Below, in pieces: positions 28,099 through 38,743 of a stretch of 64,000 nt of DNA. This stretch comes from Lapidilactobacillus achengensis. GTDB taxonomy: Bacteria; Bacillota; Bacilli; Lactobacillales; Lactobacillaceae. How positions within the stretch are numbered: the stretch's first letter is position 1; each line of letters opens with the position of its first letter. The notes beneath the pieces were generated by a model, which worked only from the letters and a program-made list of their open reading frames with translations, was not told the origin of the DNA and ran no database searches. Made by a program: the position numbers and the translations under genes. The stretch is taken from contig NZ_RHOV01000002.1 in NCBI RefSeq assembly GCF_003946655.1, forward strand, positions 62,001-126,000, written 5' to 3'.

Positions 28099-29484
28099 TC
28101 AGTCCACACCTGCGACTTCCGCTTCGCACGTCGCCTGCGTGGACTGTCTGCTGTTGGATAACTTTTTAATTTCCTCCAAGAAATCATATCCTTTTGGTAC
28201 AAGGGGAGTATAAAACTCTGATATGACACTTGTTCCTACATCAACATAGCCACGACCTTTGATTCGCTTTAAGAAGAAATCCTTTTGTACGTCACTGCCA
28301 AACATCATGCCATAGCCCATTTCAGACATACGACCTAAAGCCACTCTGAAATTAAACTGATCACGGATTCCGTCGCCTAAATATTTTGCGTCTGGACGTT
28401 GACAAGCCAGTATTAGAAAGAAGCCAGCTTGACGACCTAACATGACAATCTGTTTCAGCTTATTCATAACTGCGGTGTTTTCTTTTGTTCCCAGCATTTC
28501 CATGAAAGCGACGTATTCATCAAAGATTAAGAAGTGTGCCGGGAGACCTAAGTAAGCATAATTTTTGCCAGTCTTATAGTTCTTCATCTGCTTCATTTCC
28601 TCACTACGTTTCATCATTTCTTCATAGAATGTTTCAATGCAAGAAAGCAAGTCTTCTTTTCTATAGTAGACATTTGCCATCACAGAACCTAAGTCCGCAA
28701 GATCAGCATTTTTCGGGTCAAGAATATACAGTTTTGAATCTGTATGAAGCAAGGCTTCAATCAGTGTCAGTATAAAGTAAGTTTTACCGCCACCTGTACC
28801 ACCAGCAATCAACATATGAGGGAGCTTATCATATTCCCACCATACGTTTTTCATTAAGCGAAGTTTACCATCTTTAGCTTCTACTTCATCAATAGAAATA
28901 CGACTGGCTATGGTGTCATAGAGCAAAGTATATTCCACATAGGAATCCTTTAACTCTTTATCCGTCAGCTCACAGTACAAGCCACTCTCTAATTTCTTTT
29001 CCAAGTGTAAGAGTTGGTCTTGATATTTTCCCAGCGTGATTTCCACCCGTATCTGTATCAAGCCATTTTTAAGTCGATAATACATTTTAGGGAAGTAGGT
29101 TATCTTTTCCTTTGTACGACCAGCACTATCTTTAAAGAAACCCTCTGTTTTGACCTGTTCAGATTCATACCACTTGTTTTCAAGTATCATCTTTGCCAGT
29201 TTTTGACGGTGGTAAAGTTGTTTAACCGTATCATAGCGAACCCGTTTGAATACAAACGCTACCAGCAAGCAGATAAGAATTGCGACACTGAAACTGATAA
29301 TTAAATAGGGAATGTCAATCTTATCTGCTTGTGATAGGTTAAAATCCTGCCAGTTGATCTGCTGGATTGTCTTCACATGAAACAGTCCGACAACCAGCAG
29401 GAAAACAGGCAGGAGTGACGCTATCGTAAAATGAAAGACTAAATCTTTACCAGATGGGCGAATCCTTTTACCACGCTGTTTCAT
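28099..29484 (-). CDS. orf21: Tn916 Orf21, FtsK/SpoIIIE-type coupling protein (TcpA-like)
   Basis: A 461-residue DNA translocase linking the relaxase-DNA complex to the channel. It has two N-terminal transmembrane segments (about 15-35 and 50-75). Walker A is AGGTGGGKTYF, Walker B is HFLIFDEYVAF, and RPDAKYLGDGIRDQFNFRV is the FtsK-type sensor region. GGAGAC precedes the ATG. The 12-kb element at 38.6-50.7 kb lacks a counterpart. Confidence 0.95.
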   Translation of the reverse strand: MKQRGKRIRPSGKDLVFHFTIASLLPVFLLVVGLFHVKTIQQINWQDFNLSQADKIDIPYLIISFSVAILICLLVAFVFKRVRYDTVKQLYHRQKLAKMILENKWYESEQVKTEGFFKDSAGRTKEKITYFPKMYYRLKNGLIQIRVEITLGKYQDQLLHLEKKLESGLYCELTDKELKDSYVEYTLLYDTIASRISIDEVEAKDGKLRLMKNVWWEYDKLPHMLIAGGTGGGKTYFILTLIEALLHTDSKLYILDPKNADLADLGSVMANVYYRKEDLLSCIETFYEEMMKRSEEMKQMKNYKTGKNYAYLGLPAHFLIFDEYVAFMEMLGTKENTAVMNKLKQIVMLGRQAGFFLILACQRPDAKYLGDGIRDQFNFRVALGRMSEMGYGMMFGSDVQKDFFLKRIKGRGYVDVGTSVISEFYTPLVPKGYDFLEEIKKLSNSRQSTQATCEAEVAGVD

Positions 29485-29512
29485 GCGAAAAAGTCTCCTT
29501 TCTACCTAGCGA

Positions 29513-29899
29513 CTATTTGTCTTGTGTCGGTTCTTTCTTTGCTTGTGGTTGAGCTTTGAATGAACTAGAATCCTTTGTCAGCACAATATCGTCTGCCTTG
29601 ATATACCAGTCAACATCTGCTCCTTGATAGGTGGCAGTAGCAACGGTGTCCGCAATGGGATTGATAAGTTCCACCCGTGCGTTATAATCAAACTCTTTCA
29701 AAGGCACGCTGGCAGGAATACTTACTTGAATCATGCGTCCTTGTCCTTTGGATTTTAAGTCATAGGTACGTTCCTTGATTTCATCTGAAACCGACCCGTC
29801 TTCATTTTGGATTCTCACTTCACGACGTAGAGCAGAGAATTTCAATTCTCCAAAAGTCGTGTCTTTATCTAATACAATGCCATTTGCTAATCTCATCAT
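29513..29899 (-). CDS. orf22: Tn916 Orf22, DUF961 family
   Basis: A 128-residue protein at the start of the transfer operon, containing TFGELKFSALRREVRIQNEDG and a C-terminal IKADDIVLTKD. It is related to orf23 next to it and to the two DUF961 genes of the 12-kb element. The start is one of two consecutive ATG codons after GAGAGG. Related proteins in ICEBs1-like elements help extend single-strand replication or transfer, but a role for this one is not shown. Confidence 0.9.
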   Translation of the reverse strand: MMRLANGIVLDKDTTFGELKFSALRREVRIQNEDGSVSDEIKERTYDLKSKGQGRMIQVSIPASVPLKEFDYNARVELINPIADTVATATYQGADVDWYIKADDIVLTKDSSSFKAQPQAKKEPTQDK

Positions 29900-29914
29900 T
29901 TTTCCTCTCTTTCT

Positions 29915-30229
29915 TTATTCTTTTATCATGTCGTCAGCATGTAAAAGGTAATTTGTAAAACCACGAGTGCCGATTTTGTAGCCCTCTGCGGTAATACGTG
30001 GATTGACTAACTTCACACGTTCCTCAAAGCCGAAATGTTTTTCGCCAGCTTCAGCAGGAAGCACCACCACAATATCATCTGCTCTTTGAACATCAGAATA
30101 GAGATTATAGCTTCTTGATAAGACAGTTAGCCGTCCGTTGATTCTTCGCTGAACGACTTTATCCTCGCCAGCAAATTCTAAATTGCCGAATGTTTTTTCC
30201 ATGTTGGGAATCACAAATTTAAGTTCCAT
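29915..30229 (-). CDS. orf23: Tn916 Orf23, DUF961 family
   Basis: A 104-residue protein with the family segment MEKTFGNLEFAGEDKVVQRR and the terminal LLHADDMIKE. It is the first large gene of the transfer operon. Its spacing to orf22 is 15 bases. A paralogue of orf22, it also resembles the product at 41435-41803 (FNVEKTLGKLTFRNATPA). Function unproven. Confidence 0.9.
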   Translation of the reverse strand: MELKFVIPNMEKTFGNLEFAGEDKVVQRRINGRLTVLSRSYNLYSDVQRADDIVVVLPAEAGEKHFGFEERVKLVNPRITAEGYKIGTRGFTNYLLHADDMIKE

Positions 30230-30251
30230 ATTTTTACCTATCCTTTCTTTT

Positions 30252-30326
30252 TTATTGGCTGAATGAATGTTTGATGGTCTTAAAGAGTGGGGAACGACCT
30301 TTTGATTCTTGATTTTTTGTTTTCAT
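30252..30326 (-). CDS. orf24: Small leader-like ORF at the orf24 position of Tn916
   Basis: A 24-codon frame starting MKTKNQESKGRSPLF, with AAAGGAAGTG seven bases before the ATG. It lies 22 bases upstream of orf23 as first frame of the transfer operon. Too short for domain assignment. Confidence 0.6.
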   Translation of the reverse strand: MKTKNQESKGRSPLFKTIKHSFSQ

Positions 30327-30358
30327 AAGTTCACTTCCTTTCAAAATCGGGTAAAAAA

Positions 30359-30388
30359 ATAGACACCTCATTTTTTGAAGTGTCTACC
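30359..30388. terminator. Hairpin near the outer end of Tn916
   Basis: TAGACAC pairs with GTGTCTA across a T-rich loop, upstream of orf24. It may insulate the element from outside transcription. Confidence 0.4.
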
Positions 30389-30468
30389 TATTAAATATTC
30401 AAATTTTATTGGAAGTATCTTTATATCTTCACTTTTCAAGGATAAATCGTCGTATCAAAGCTCATTCA

Positions 30469-30492
30469 TAAGTAGTAAATTAGTAGTAAATT
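30469..30492. repeat. Tn916 DR2 arm-binding repeats, transfer end
   Basis: AGTAGTAAAT occurs twice in direct tandem. This is the counterpart of the site at 12684-12695. Confidence 0.75.
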
Positions 30493-30583
30493 GAGTGGTT
30501 TTGACCTTGATAAAGTGTGATAAGTCCAGTTTTTATGCGGATAACTAGATTTTTATGCTATTTTTCTGTCGAAAAAATTGGCG

Positions 30584-32173
<1,590 letters not shown>

Positions 32174-32218
32174 TCAACTGCGGCGAAAATCACCCGCTTT
32201 CCTGTCAAAATTGGACCA

Positions 32219-32381
32219 GAGTGCGGAACACAACGGGTTGACTTTGAGCATTAACCTAGCTCTTGTTTTGGAAGCGTCCTTTGCTTCCGGAACAAGTGCG
32301 TAGTTAAGCGCAGAAGTCAGTTGTGTGGAGCACGTTTCGAGTGCGAGCCGACCCGGGTAGCTCCTGAGCATTAGCCTAGCA
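32219..32381 (+). repeat. Family B hairpin plus truncated second unit
   Basis: The first unit (32219-32343) starts AGAGTGCGGAACACAACGGG and closes with GTCAGTTGTGTGGAGCACG. Its inner hairpin is CTTGTTTTGGAAGC / GCTTCCGGAACAAG. A second unit (from 32339) stops after GCATTAGCCTAGC, directly before a family A repeat. Confidence 0.8.
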
Positions 32382-32387
32382 AAAAAA

Positions 32388-32905
32388 GTAGCTTGGCCGC
32401 AGCTTGCGCTGCGAAATTCGGGGTGAGCTCGCTGTGGGCGCTGTTTTGAGCCAATCCGCAAAGTACGCGGCTTGTCTCAAAATCAGGCCTTGTCCTAAGC
32501 GGCAAAGCCGCCAAGGACAATTTCACGGCAATCTCACCCCGAATTTCTCCGCTCCAGCCGCTCAACGTTATAACAGCCGTTTGAGCACTCACGCCAGCTG
32601 GTAAGCTATGGCCAATTGATGGGGAACCACGCAATTGACAACCGTGGTTAGTGGTCACCAGCTTTAAATTGGTGACACCAGCACAGTCTGTCTGATGAAC
32701 TAAGGCGAGCTCTCGTTGAATCAACTTGATCGGTCAGTTTCCAACCCAAGACCGCTTAGGTAAGTGAGATAAAGTTGCCGGCATTATCCGAGATTTACTG
32801 ACCTACAAATCTGCATCCGTTGATATTGCAGTACCCCTCAAAAACGGGCAATTGTTTGACCGCTCGCTTGCAGAAGCACTTCATCAAATCGTTCGCTTCA
32901 ATTGT
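32388..32905 (+). repeat. Family A structured repeat, copy 3 (first core and linker)
   Basis: Arms AAATTCGGGGTGAG (32414-32427) / CTCACCCCGAATTT (32533-32546). The first inner hairpin here reads TTTTGAG / CTCAAAA where other copies have CTTTGAG / CTCAAAG. The linker is conserved to about 32905; the second core is missing. No gene is seen in 32075-33164. Confidence 0.85.
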
Positions 32906-33051
32906 TTTAGAGGGCAACACTGGAACATATTTTTCTGGGATTTCGGGGCAGTTATTTTCAACTTTTCAAGCTGCGTTGACGCCTTTCCGGGATGTTTTTA
33001 TAATTTTATATTTTCATCATTCACTATCTTCATCATTCGCTTATATCAAAA

Positions 33052-33080
33052 AACGACAGCCTAATTTGCCGGCTGTCGTT
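33052..33080 (-). terminator. Terminator of the deoxynucleoside kinase gene
   Basis: AACGACAGCC pairs with GGCTGTCGTT, followed on the minus strand by TTTTTT, about 85 bases after the stop codon. Confidence 0.85.
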
Positions 33081-33164
33081 CCTTTAGCGCTGAGTTGCGC
33101 TGGGATTCTCGATTTTGATTGAGTTGGGATCACGGTGTTCGCTGATGCAAACTCGATTTTTCAA

Positions 33165-33809
33165 TTAAATTTTACCCATTTCCCGTAACTTCGCTTCGAT
33201 TTGGTCCAGGACGATGACGCGATCCTGTTCGTTCTCCACGAAATCGTACTTGTCACCGTCAATGCGGATCTTAGGTGAGTAGTTATAATTCTCATACCAA
33301 GGCTCGTAATAATCCAGCAAGGTGTGATAGTACTTGACCAAGGAAGGATCTGTGGTGACTTGTTCGTAAGACCGGCCCCGCTTGGTGATCCGCTTCAACA
33401 TGGTCTCGTAAGACACGTCGATATGGATCAATAAATCGGGATTCTTCTTGGGCATTCCTTTGATTTCTTCCATCATGTTCGCCAACAGATCCTTGTAGAT
33501 CTTGACTTCGGTTTGGTTCGCCCGCCCCATATCCGCGTTCATTTGGAAGAACAACGCATCTTCGTAGATCGAGCGGTCCAGAACATTATTGTCCGCCGCC
33601 AAGGCCCGTTTGATACTGTGGAAACGGGTATTCAAGAAGTAGATCTGCAAGAGAAAGGCATATTTATTAGGATCTTCGTAGAATAATGGCAAGACCGGAT
33701 TGTCATCCACACTCTCATAAAAAGCTTCAGTTCCCAAACGTTTCGCAATCAATCCTGTTAATGATGATTTGCCGGCTCCAATGGCCCCACTAAGTACTAA
33801 AACTGTCAT
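33165..33809 (-). CDS. Deoxynucleoside kinase (deoxyadenosine/deoxyguanosine type)
   Basis: A 214-residue salvage enzyme phosphorylating deoxynucleosides to monophosphates. It has the P-loop [11 protein letters not shown], the substrate-site motif [11 protein letters not shown], and RGRSYEQ in the lid region. This matches the lactobacillal deoxyadenosine/deoxyguanosine kinase family. The start MTVLVLSG follows GGAAAG; a GTG just upstream is less likely. Those heterodimeric kinases normally come as two subunits encoded side by side, but only one is present here. Substrate preference cannot be read. Confidence 0.9.
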   Translation of the reverse strand: MTVLVLSGAIGAGKSSLTGLIAKRLGTEAFYESVDDNPVLPLFYEDPNKYAFLLQIYFLNTRFHSIKRALAADNNVLDRSIYEDALFFQMNADMGRANQTEVKIYKDLLANMMEEIKGMPKKNPDLLIHIDVSYETMLKRITKRGRSYEQVTTDPSLVKYYHTLLDYYEPWYENYNYSPKIRIDGDKYDFVENEQDRVIVLDQIEAKLREMGKI

Positions 33810-34033
33810 CACATTCTTTCCATTCTTTTTAGACTTGACCGTCGCGAGTCAGGCGATCCTTATTTTTGACGGCCAATGAGAATTGATGACCAGCCTGCTG
33901 ACCATCGCGTCAAAAACACCTTATCTATCATACAAAAGCTACGCCCTTTTTTCAAGCAGAAAAATACACTCTCTTGTGTTTAAAATAACTTCGACCCACT
34001 AAATGTAGTACAGCAGGGCTGGCCCCGCGCAAC

Positions 34034-34696
34034 TTAATTATCCTGGGAAGCACCAAACTGCCACTCCGCCTTGAATTCGGCGACGAATTGGCGCATGACC
34101 GCCGTGCGTTCTTGGGCGATCCGCTTGGCTTCTGGCGTGTTCATTAAATCGCCTAATCGGAAAAGTTTCTCGTAGAAATGGTTGATCACCGGCGTAACTT
34201 GGCGATAAGCCGTGTGATCCAAATTTTCCCGCGGTGGTAGTGCTGGGTCGAACATTGGCGCCCCCGTGCTGGCGCCATAATAGAAGGCCCGGCCGATGCC
34301 CACCGCACCGATCGCGTCCAAACGGTCAGCGTCTTGGACCAATTGGCCCGCCAACGTCAAAGTCCAATGATTCCGGAGATTTTTCGCGTAAGACATATGG
34401 TCAATGATCGCGTAAACCGCCGTCACTTGATCTGAGCTTAAACCAGCCGCGTGATAACAAGCGGTCAACGCCTGGCGCAATTGCTGCAATTGTGCTGAAT
34501 CGGACACCAGTTTCTCGTCCAACACATCATGGGTCCAGGCCGCCGCCAACACCACGGTTTGGTCAACATCAGGATAAAAACCGACTAAATAATCGCTTAA
34601 GTTCACAACACGATGAATATGGGCCAAATCGTGTCCCGAATGATCGCCAGCTGCTTGGGTCGCTACGAACTGGGCGATGCGTTCAATTGTTACCAT
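34034..34696 (-). CDS. HD-domain phosphohydrolase
   Basis: A 220-residue metal-dependent hydrolase of the YedJ-like HD superfamily. Metal ligands are visible in order: the first histidine in HDLAHIHRV, HD in WTHDVLDEK, and Asp in QDADRLDAIGAVGIGR. The start MVTIERIAQF follows GGAGG eight bases upstream, although the frame stays open further. The substrate is unknown; nucleotides are the usual guess for this group. Monocistronic. Confidence 0.87.
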   Translation of the reverse strand: MVTIERIAQFVATQAAGDHSGHDLAHIHRVVNLSDYLVGFYPDVDQTVVLAAAWTHDVLDEKLVSDSAQLQQLRQALTACYHAAGLSSDQVTAVYAIIDHMSYAKNLRNHWTLTLAGQLVQDADRLDAIGAVGIGRAFYYGASTGAPMFDPALPPRENLDHTAYRQVTPVINHFYEKLFRLGDLMNTPEAKRIAQERTAVMRQFVAEFKAEWQFGASQDN

Positions 34697-34833
34697 CTTG
34701 ATTCCTCCAACCTGACTTCTTGGCGCAATTGGCAACGGACCATCGCGGACCGCCACCAAAAATGCTAAAATAAACTTTAGCATATCTGCGGCGGCAAAGA
34801 AAGCTGTTGCTTGCGTTGAGTGTTAAAAGTAAA

Positions 34834-35245
34834 TTGTTCGCAGCTTGCGCTGCGAAATTCGGGGTGAGCTCGCTGTGGGCACTGTTTTGAGCCAATCCGC
34901 AAAGTGCGCGGCTTGTCTCAAAATCAGGCCTTGTCCTAAGCGGCAAAGCCGCCAAACGTGTTCGCCAACCTAGCTTCTTCCGCTTAGCTACCCAGGTCGG
35001 CTCGCACTCTCAACCATTTCACGGCGATCTCACCCCGAATTTCTCCGCTCCAGCCGCTCAACGTTTTAACAGTCGTTTGAGCACTCACGCCATCTGGCAA
35101 GCTATAGTCAATGGATGGGGAACCACACAATTGACGACCGTGGTTAGTGATTACAAGCTTTACATTGGCGACACCAGTGCAGTCTGTCTGATAAGCTATG
35201 GCGATTTCTACCGATCTGCCCGGTCTCACCAAAAAATGTTTCAAA
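34834..35245 (+). repeat. Family A structured repeat, copy 4, interrupted by a family B fragment
   Basis: Arms AAATTCGGGGTGAG (34855-34868) / CTCACCCCGAATTT (35029-35042), followed by the linker to about 35245. The second inner hairpin is broken after GCGGCAAAGCCGCC by a family B remnant. The stretch 35246-35562 has a perfect hairpin GCAAAATGTT / AACATTTTGC near 35280 and no gene. Confidence 0.8.
34954..35014 (-). repeat. Internally deleted family B element inside family A
   Basis: Reverse orientation: AACGTGTTCGCCAACCTAGC, then CCCAGGTCGGCTCGCACTCT. Both ends are present and the inner hairpin is lost. Confidence 0.7.
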
Positions 35246-35562
35246 GCGGATAAAGATGTTCCTAGCATGCAAAATGTTTTTTTAACATTTTGCGAATGGC
35301 CTTAAAATTTCTCGATAATCGCGATTCTTACTTCCGAAATTTGAAGAATTGCAACACTCAACAATAAATAATTAGGTTGGTTTGATGCGTCCATTTATCT
35401 CCTATCTCTCTGATTAATTTTGGTTGGCGTATTTAATCGCCGTCTTGAAGGCCGCTATCTCAGTGGTGATCGCATCTTCGCCAAAGTTTAGAAAGAGCAT
35501 GCAAAATGTCCCAACCGCTAAAACGGATCAATTTCAAAAAATGTTTCAAGAAAGTGACGATT

Positions 35563-36405
35563 ATGAAAAAAAGTCAACGCGCTCAATTGTTTCTCCAAAA
35601 TAATGCTCACTATTTTAGATGTCCGCTGTGCCAGGAGGGCTTAACCAGTGCCGCGGCTGGTTTGACCTGTGTCAATGGGCATGCTTTCGACCTTTCCAAG
35701 AAGGGCACTTTATATTTCTTACCCCATCAAATCAAAACCGACTATGACACGGACATGCTCAGCGCTCGGGGACGTATGATCCAGCGCGGGATTTTCCAGC
35801 CTTTGGTGGCGCTCTTGCAGGGTTGGTTACCGGCAAGCAATCCGTTGACCATTGATGTGGGCTGTGGTGAAGGTGGTTTTCTGGCGCAGCTGGGGCAGGC
35901 CCGCCCAGCCAGTGAAGCTAAGATTGGTTTTGATATTAGCAAGGACGGCGTTTATTTGGCGACGGGACAACCGTTGGCGAACGCTTTCTGGTGTGTGGCG
36001 GATCTGACCAACTTGCCTTTCGCCGCTCAGCAAACCAGCACGATTCTCAATATTTTCTCGCCATCCCACTATCGGGAATTTCAGCGGGTGTTGCGTCCCG
36101 ACGGTCACCTGCTGAAAGTCATTCCCGAGGCCCACTATCTGCAAGAATTGCGCCAGCATTTCCTACCCGACGACAAGATCGCCTATTCCAATCAGCGCGT
36201 GCTCGACCATTTGGCCCAAGAAATGACCATTGACCAGCAAACCCGCTTGACTTACACCTACCAACTTCCAGACGCGGCGGCTTTTGCTGATTTGATGCAA
36301 ATGTCGCCATTGGAATGGCAAGCCTCCGCCGACCAAAAAGCCGCTTTGGCCGCGCATCCATTCACGGCGATTACGATCGATCTGCGGGTGATCCAAGCTC
36401 ACTAA
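35563..36405 (+). CDS. RlmA-type 23S rRNA (guanine-N1) methyltransferase
   Basis: A 280-residue SAM-dependent methyltransferase. It has an N-terminal zinc finger (FRCPLCQEGL and CVNGHAFD supply three Cys and one His), the SAM-binding motif IDVGCGEGGFL, then DLTNLPF and the substrate-side NIFSPSHYREFQRVL. The layout matches RlmA(I)/RlmA(II) enzymes that methylate G745 or G748 of 23S rRNA, the latter linked to tylosin tolerance. Which one cannot be told by eye. The start MKKSQRAQ is chosen by homology; its ribosome site is weak, and the frame opens 19 codons earlier. Confidence 0.87.
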   Translation: MKKSQRAQLFLQNNAHYFRCPLCQEGLTSAAAGLTCVNGHAFDLSKKGTLYFLPHQIKTDYDTDMLSARGRMIQRGIFQPLVALLQGWLPASNPLTIDVGCGEGGFLAQLGQARPASEAKIGFDISKDGVYLATGQPLANAFWCVADLTNLPFAAQQTSTILNIFSPSHYREFQRVLRPDGHLLKVIPEAHYLQELRQHFLPDDKIAYSNQRVLDHLAQEMTIDQQTRLTYTYQLPDAAAFADLMQMSPLEWQASADQKAALAAHPFTAITIDLRVIQAH

Positions 36406-36457
36406 AACTTAAGTATGTCGCTTTTAGTTCGGAAAATTCTGATAACTGGACCACACA

Positions 36458-36499
36458 AAATCGACCTGTTCCCGCAAATGGGACAGGTCGATTTTTTCA
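36458..36499. terminator. Bidirectional terminator
   Basis: AAATCGACCTGT-CCC pairs with GGG-ACAGGTCGATTT and T-runs lie on both sides. It lies between the convergent methyltransferase and macro-domain genes. Confidence 0.85.
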
Positions 36500-36574
36500 A
36501 TAACTGGTTGAATGACTGGTGGGATAACTTAGTTGAATAACTGGTGCAATAACTGCTGGAATAACTGCTGGCGG
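36499..36574. repeat. Imperfect 12-13-base tandem repeat
   Basis: Six units based on ATAACTGSTGGA follow one another between the terminator and the macro-domain stop codon. Confidence 0.7.
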
Positions 36575-36594
36575 CAAGCCGTCATGATTGGCCC

Positions 36595-37158
36595 TCAGCG
36601 AAAAATCGTTTCACCAAAATCAACGGCGAAGTATTCTTGATAACTGGCGGCCGCGGCGGTCTTGAAACAAACCAAATCGACGCGGCGGATGGAACTAGGC
36701 TGGCGGCCAAAAGTCCGCAAAACGCTGGCAACTAGGGGGAGGCTCAGCCCGATGGGAAAGCCATAGACCCCTGTACTGATCGCGGGGAAAGCGATGCTGG
36801 TCAGTTCTTGGGCCGCGGCTAAGTCCAGACAGCTCTGATAACATTGTTGCAACTGCTGACTGACACGGGCATGGGCCTCTGGACGATAAATCGGGCCAAC
36901 TGTATGAATGATGAATTTCGCCGGTAAGTCGAAGCCTGGCGTTAGCACCGCCGCACCAACAGCCAAGGGCCCTAAACTGCGCTGCAAAGGCGCTAGCCGC
37001 GGACCCGCCGCCAAATTAATGGCGCCGTCGACCCCACCGCCTGGATTCATCGCCGGATTGGCCGCGTTTACGATCGCGTCCGCATGAACCTGGGTCAGAT
37101 CGCCTTGATAGACGCGAAGCTCAAGTTGGCCGGTTGTCAAAACCAGCGCCTCAGTCAT
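36595..37158 (-). CDS. Macro-domain protein (ADP-ribose / O-acetyl-ADP-ribose hydrolase type)
   Basis: A 187-residue macro domain of the YmdB/MacroD class. It has the binding loop VNAANPAMNPGGGVDGAI, the catalytic loop ISTGVYGFP and FIIHTVGPIYR. It probably removes ADP-ribose or deacetylates O-acetyl-ADP-ribose. The start MTEALVL has AGGTGGGA directly before it and overlaps the end of the DUF438/PAS gene by eight bases. The two are therefore coupled and may act in one stress or redox pathway. Confidence 0.9.
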   Translation of the reverse strand: MTEALVLTTGQLELRVYQGDLTQVHADAIVNAANPAMNPGGGVDGAINLAAGPRLAPLQRSLGPLAVGAAVLTPGFDLPAKFIIHTVGPIYRPEAHARVSQQLQQCYQSCLDLAAAQELTSIAFPAISTGVYGFPIGLSLPLVASVLRTFGRQPSSIRRVDLVCFKTAAAASYQEYFAVDFGETIFR

Positions 37159-38611
37159 TCCCACCTGCCTGGGCGTCTGTGTCCGCCGCGGCAGCCGGAT
37201 CGGCCGCGGCGGGATCAGCGCTAACTGACGCAGCATCGGAAGTCGGTGCCGCTTCATCTTCCAAACGTTTTTGTCCGGTCAATTGTTGGATTTTGGTAAT
37301 ATCTTGGGTCACTTCTAAGCACCCGGCGTATTGCCCTTGCTCATCATGAACGGCAAAATAGCGAATATAGACCCGGCGACCACGGAAATCGATCCAGAAA
37401 TCGGCATGATCCCGCACACCGTCGTGGAAATCTGAAAGAATTTTCAAAACCCGATCGGCGCTTTTTGGCGGATGGCAATTGACCACTGCCCGGCCCACCA
37501 CTGCTTTAGTCCGCGGGAAAACCCGATCGCCATCATCGGAGAACCAAGCGACCTGGTCATTTGCGTCCACAAAGGTCAGATCAAGCGGGAGCACTTTGAA
37601 AATCCCCGTCAACTGGGCCAGATCCAAGGTGCCATTGTTGAAAGCGACTTGGGCGAAACCTTGGGCGCTCAACAATAAATGCGTCGGTTGATAATCGCCG
37701 CTTAGATCACGGGCGCCAGCGGTTGGCCCGGTTGATGCTGATGACGCTGATGGCGCCGGGGCCGGAGCGGCCACAGGTGCCGTGGTTGGTGGTGTCGGTG
37801 GCGTGGTCGCGGTTGGCGCTGCTGCTTGTGTCGGGGCGCCGATCTGCGTTTTAAATTCATTGACCTTGTAATTTTTGACCTGCGGATCGATCTTGGGCCG
37901 GTTGGGATTCGTTTGCGCAGCCAGCGCTTGCGCCATCTCATTCAATTCATTCGCAATCTTCGAATCCACTTGAGGTGTGGCCGTGGCCAGCTGCGCCGCG
38001 GTCGGTCGCCAAGGCAATGGTGGCGCGATCAAGGTGTAGCCGATCGGATCACTTTCGGCCGCGATCAACCCCCAGTCCGCCACGGTGAAGACCTCATTGA
38101 CCATGGGCACCATGATTTCTTCTTCCTTGAAGATCATCTCTTTGATTTCTTTGTTGGCCGCTTCGATCGCCTGTTCAATAACATATTTATCCGGCAATGG
38201 CGCCGCGTTGACCAACTGATTCGCTTGCTTGATCAAGTCCCGGATCTGATCATCCACGCCCCACATGACCTTCGGCGGCGCAGTGATTCCATACTTATCC
38301 ATCAATGGGAAAATCAAGTTTTCCTTGCGCGTATAATGACGGTCGATCGTCGCTAAATCCGCCAAAGCCCGGCGCATCCGTTCTAAATACAGTTCATCCG
38401 TCCCGGATTGTTGCCACTTCTTCAAACAAGGCAACAATTCATCCTTGAGCAATGACCCGATGATCAAGTTCTCCAATTTCAAAACTTGGACCGGATGACC
38501 TGGTTGTTCTTGATCCGGTGTTTCTGTCTGGTCGTCCGTGATTTTGCCCTTGAAAACCGCGGCATGAACGTTACACAAATGTTGGATCTCCATCGGGTTC
38601 AATCCGCTGGC
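37151..38611 (-). pseudogene. DUF438/hemerythrin-like/PAS protein, 3' part separated from its 5' end
   Basis: About 485 residues of a sensor-like protein: the end of DUF438 (MEIQHLCNVHAAVFKG), a hemerythrin-like four-helix segment (IDRHYTRKENLIFPLMDKYG, then EEEIMVPMVNEVF), a Pro/Ala/Thr-rich linker, and a C-terminal PAS domain (VDANDQVAWFSDDGDRVFPR onward). The first 60 or so residues are missing and are found at 50605-50862, beyond the 12-kb element. A GTG at 38614 could start a shortened protein but has no ribosome site. Excision of the element would restore the gene. Probable role: redox or gas sensing, by family only. Confidence 0.85.
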
Positions 38612-38627
38612 CACCCATTTACTGATA

Positions 38628-38678
38628 TTAACCAGTAGTCACGAAGCGTTAAAACGCCGTGGTTGCTGGTTTTTTATT
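38628..38678 (+). terminator. Terminator-like hairpin at the integrase end
   Basis: ACCAG / CTGGT with inner GCGTTAAAACGC, followed on the plus strand by TTTTTT, at the left junction of the element. Confidence 0.5.
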
Positions 38679-38743
38679 TCCCCTCGATATCATTGATTCT
38701 CAGAAATCACCACCAGATGACCGTCAATTTGACCGTCACGAAA

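Larger units (their letters stand above)
12528..30565 (-). mobile_element. Tn916: Tn916, complete conjugative transposon with tet(M)
   Basis: Gene order int, xis, orf8, orf7, orf9, KTR protein, tet(M), orf12 leader, orf13 to orf24 is that of Tn916. TATTTTT occurs at both junctions (12521-12527 and 30559-30565), 18,038 bases apart. That equals the known Tn916 length of 18,032 plus a six-base coupling sequence. Integrase-binding DR2 repeats (AGTAGTAAAT) are near both ends. All transfer genes are open, so the element looks intact and potentially conjugative. Confidence 0.97.
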
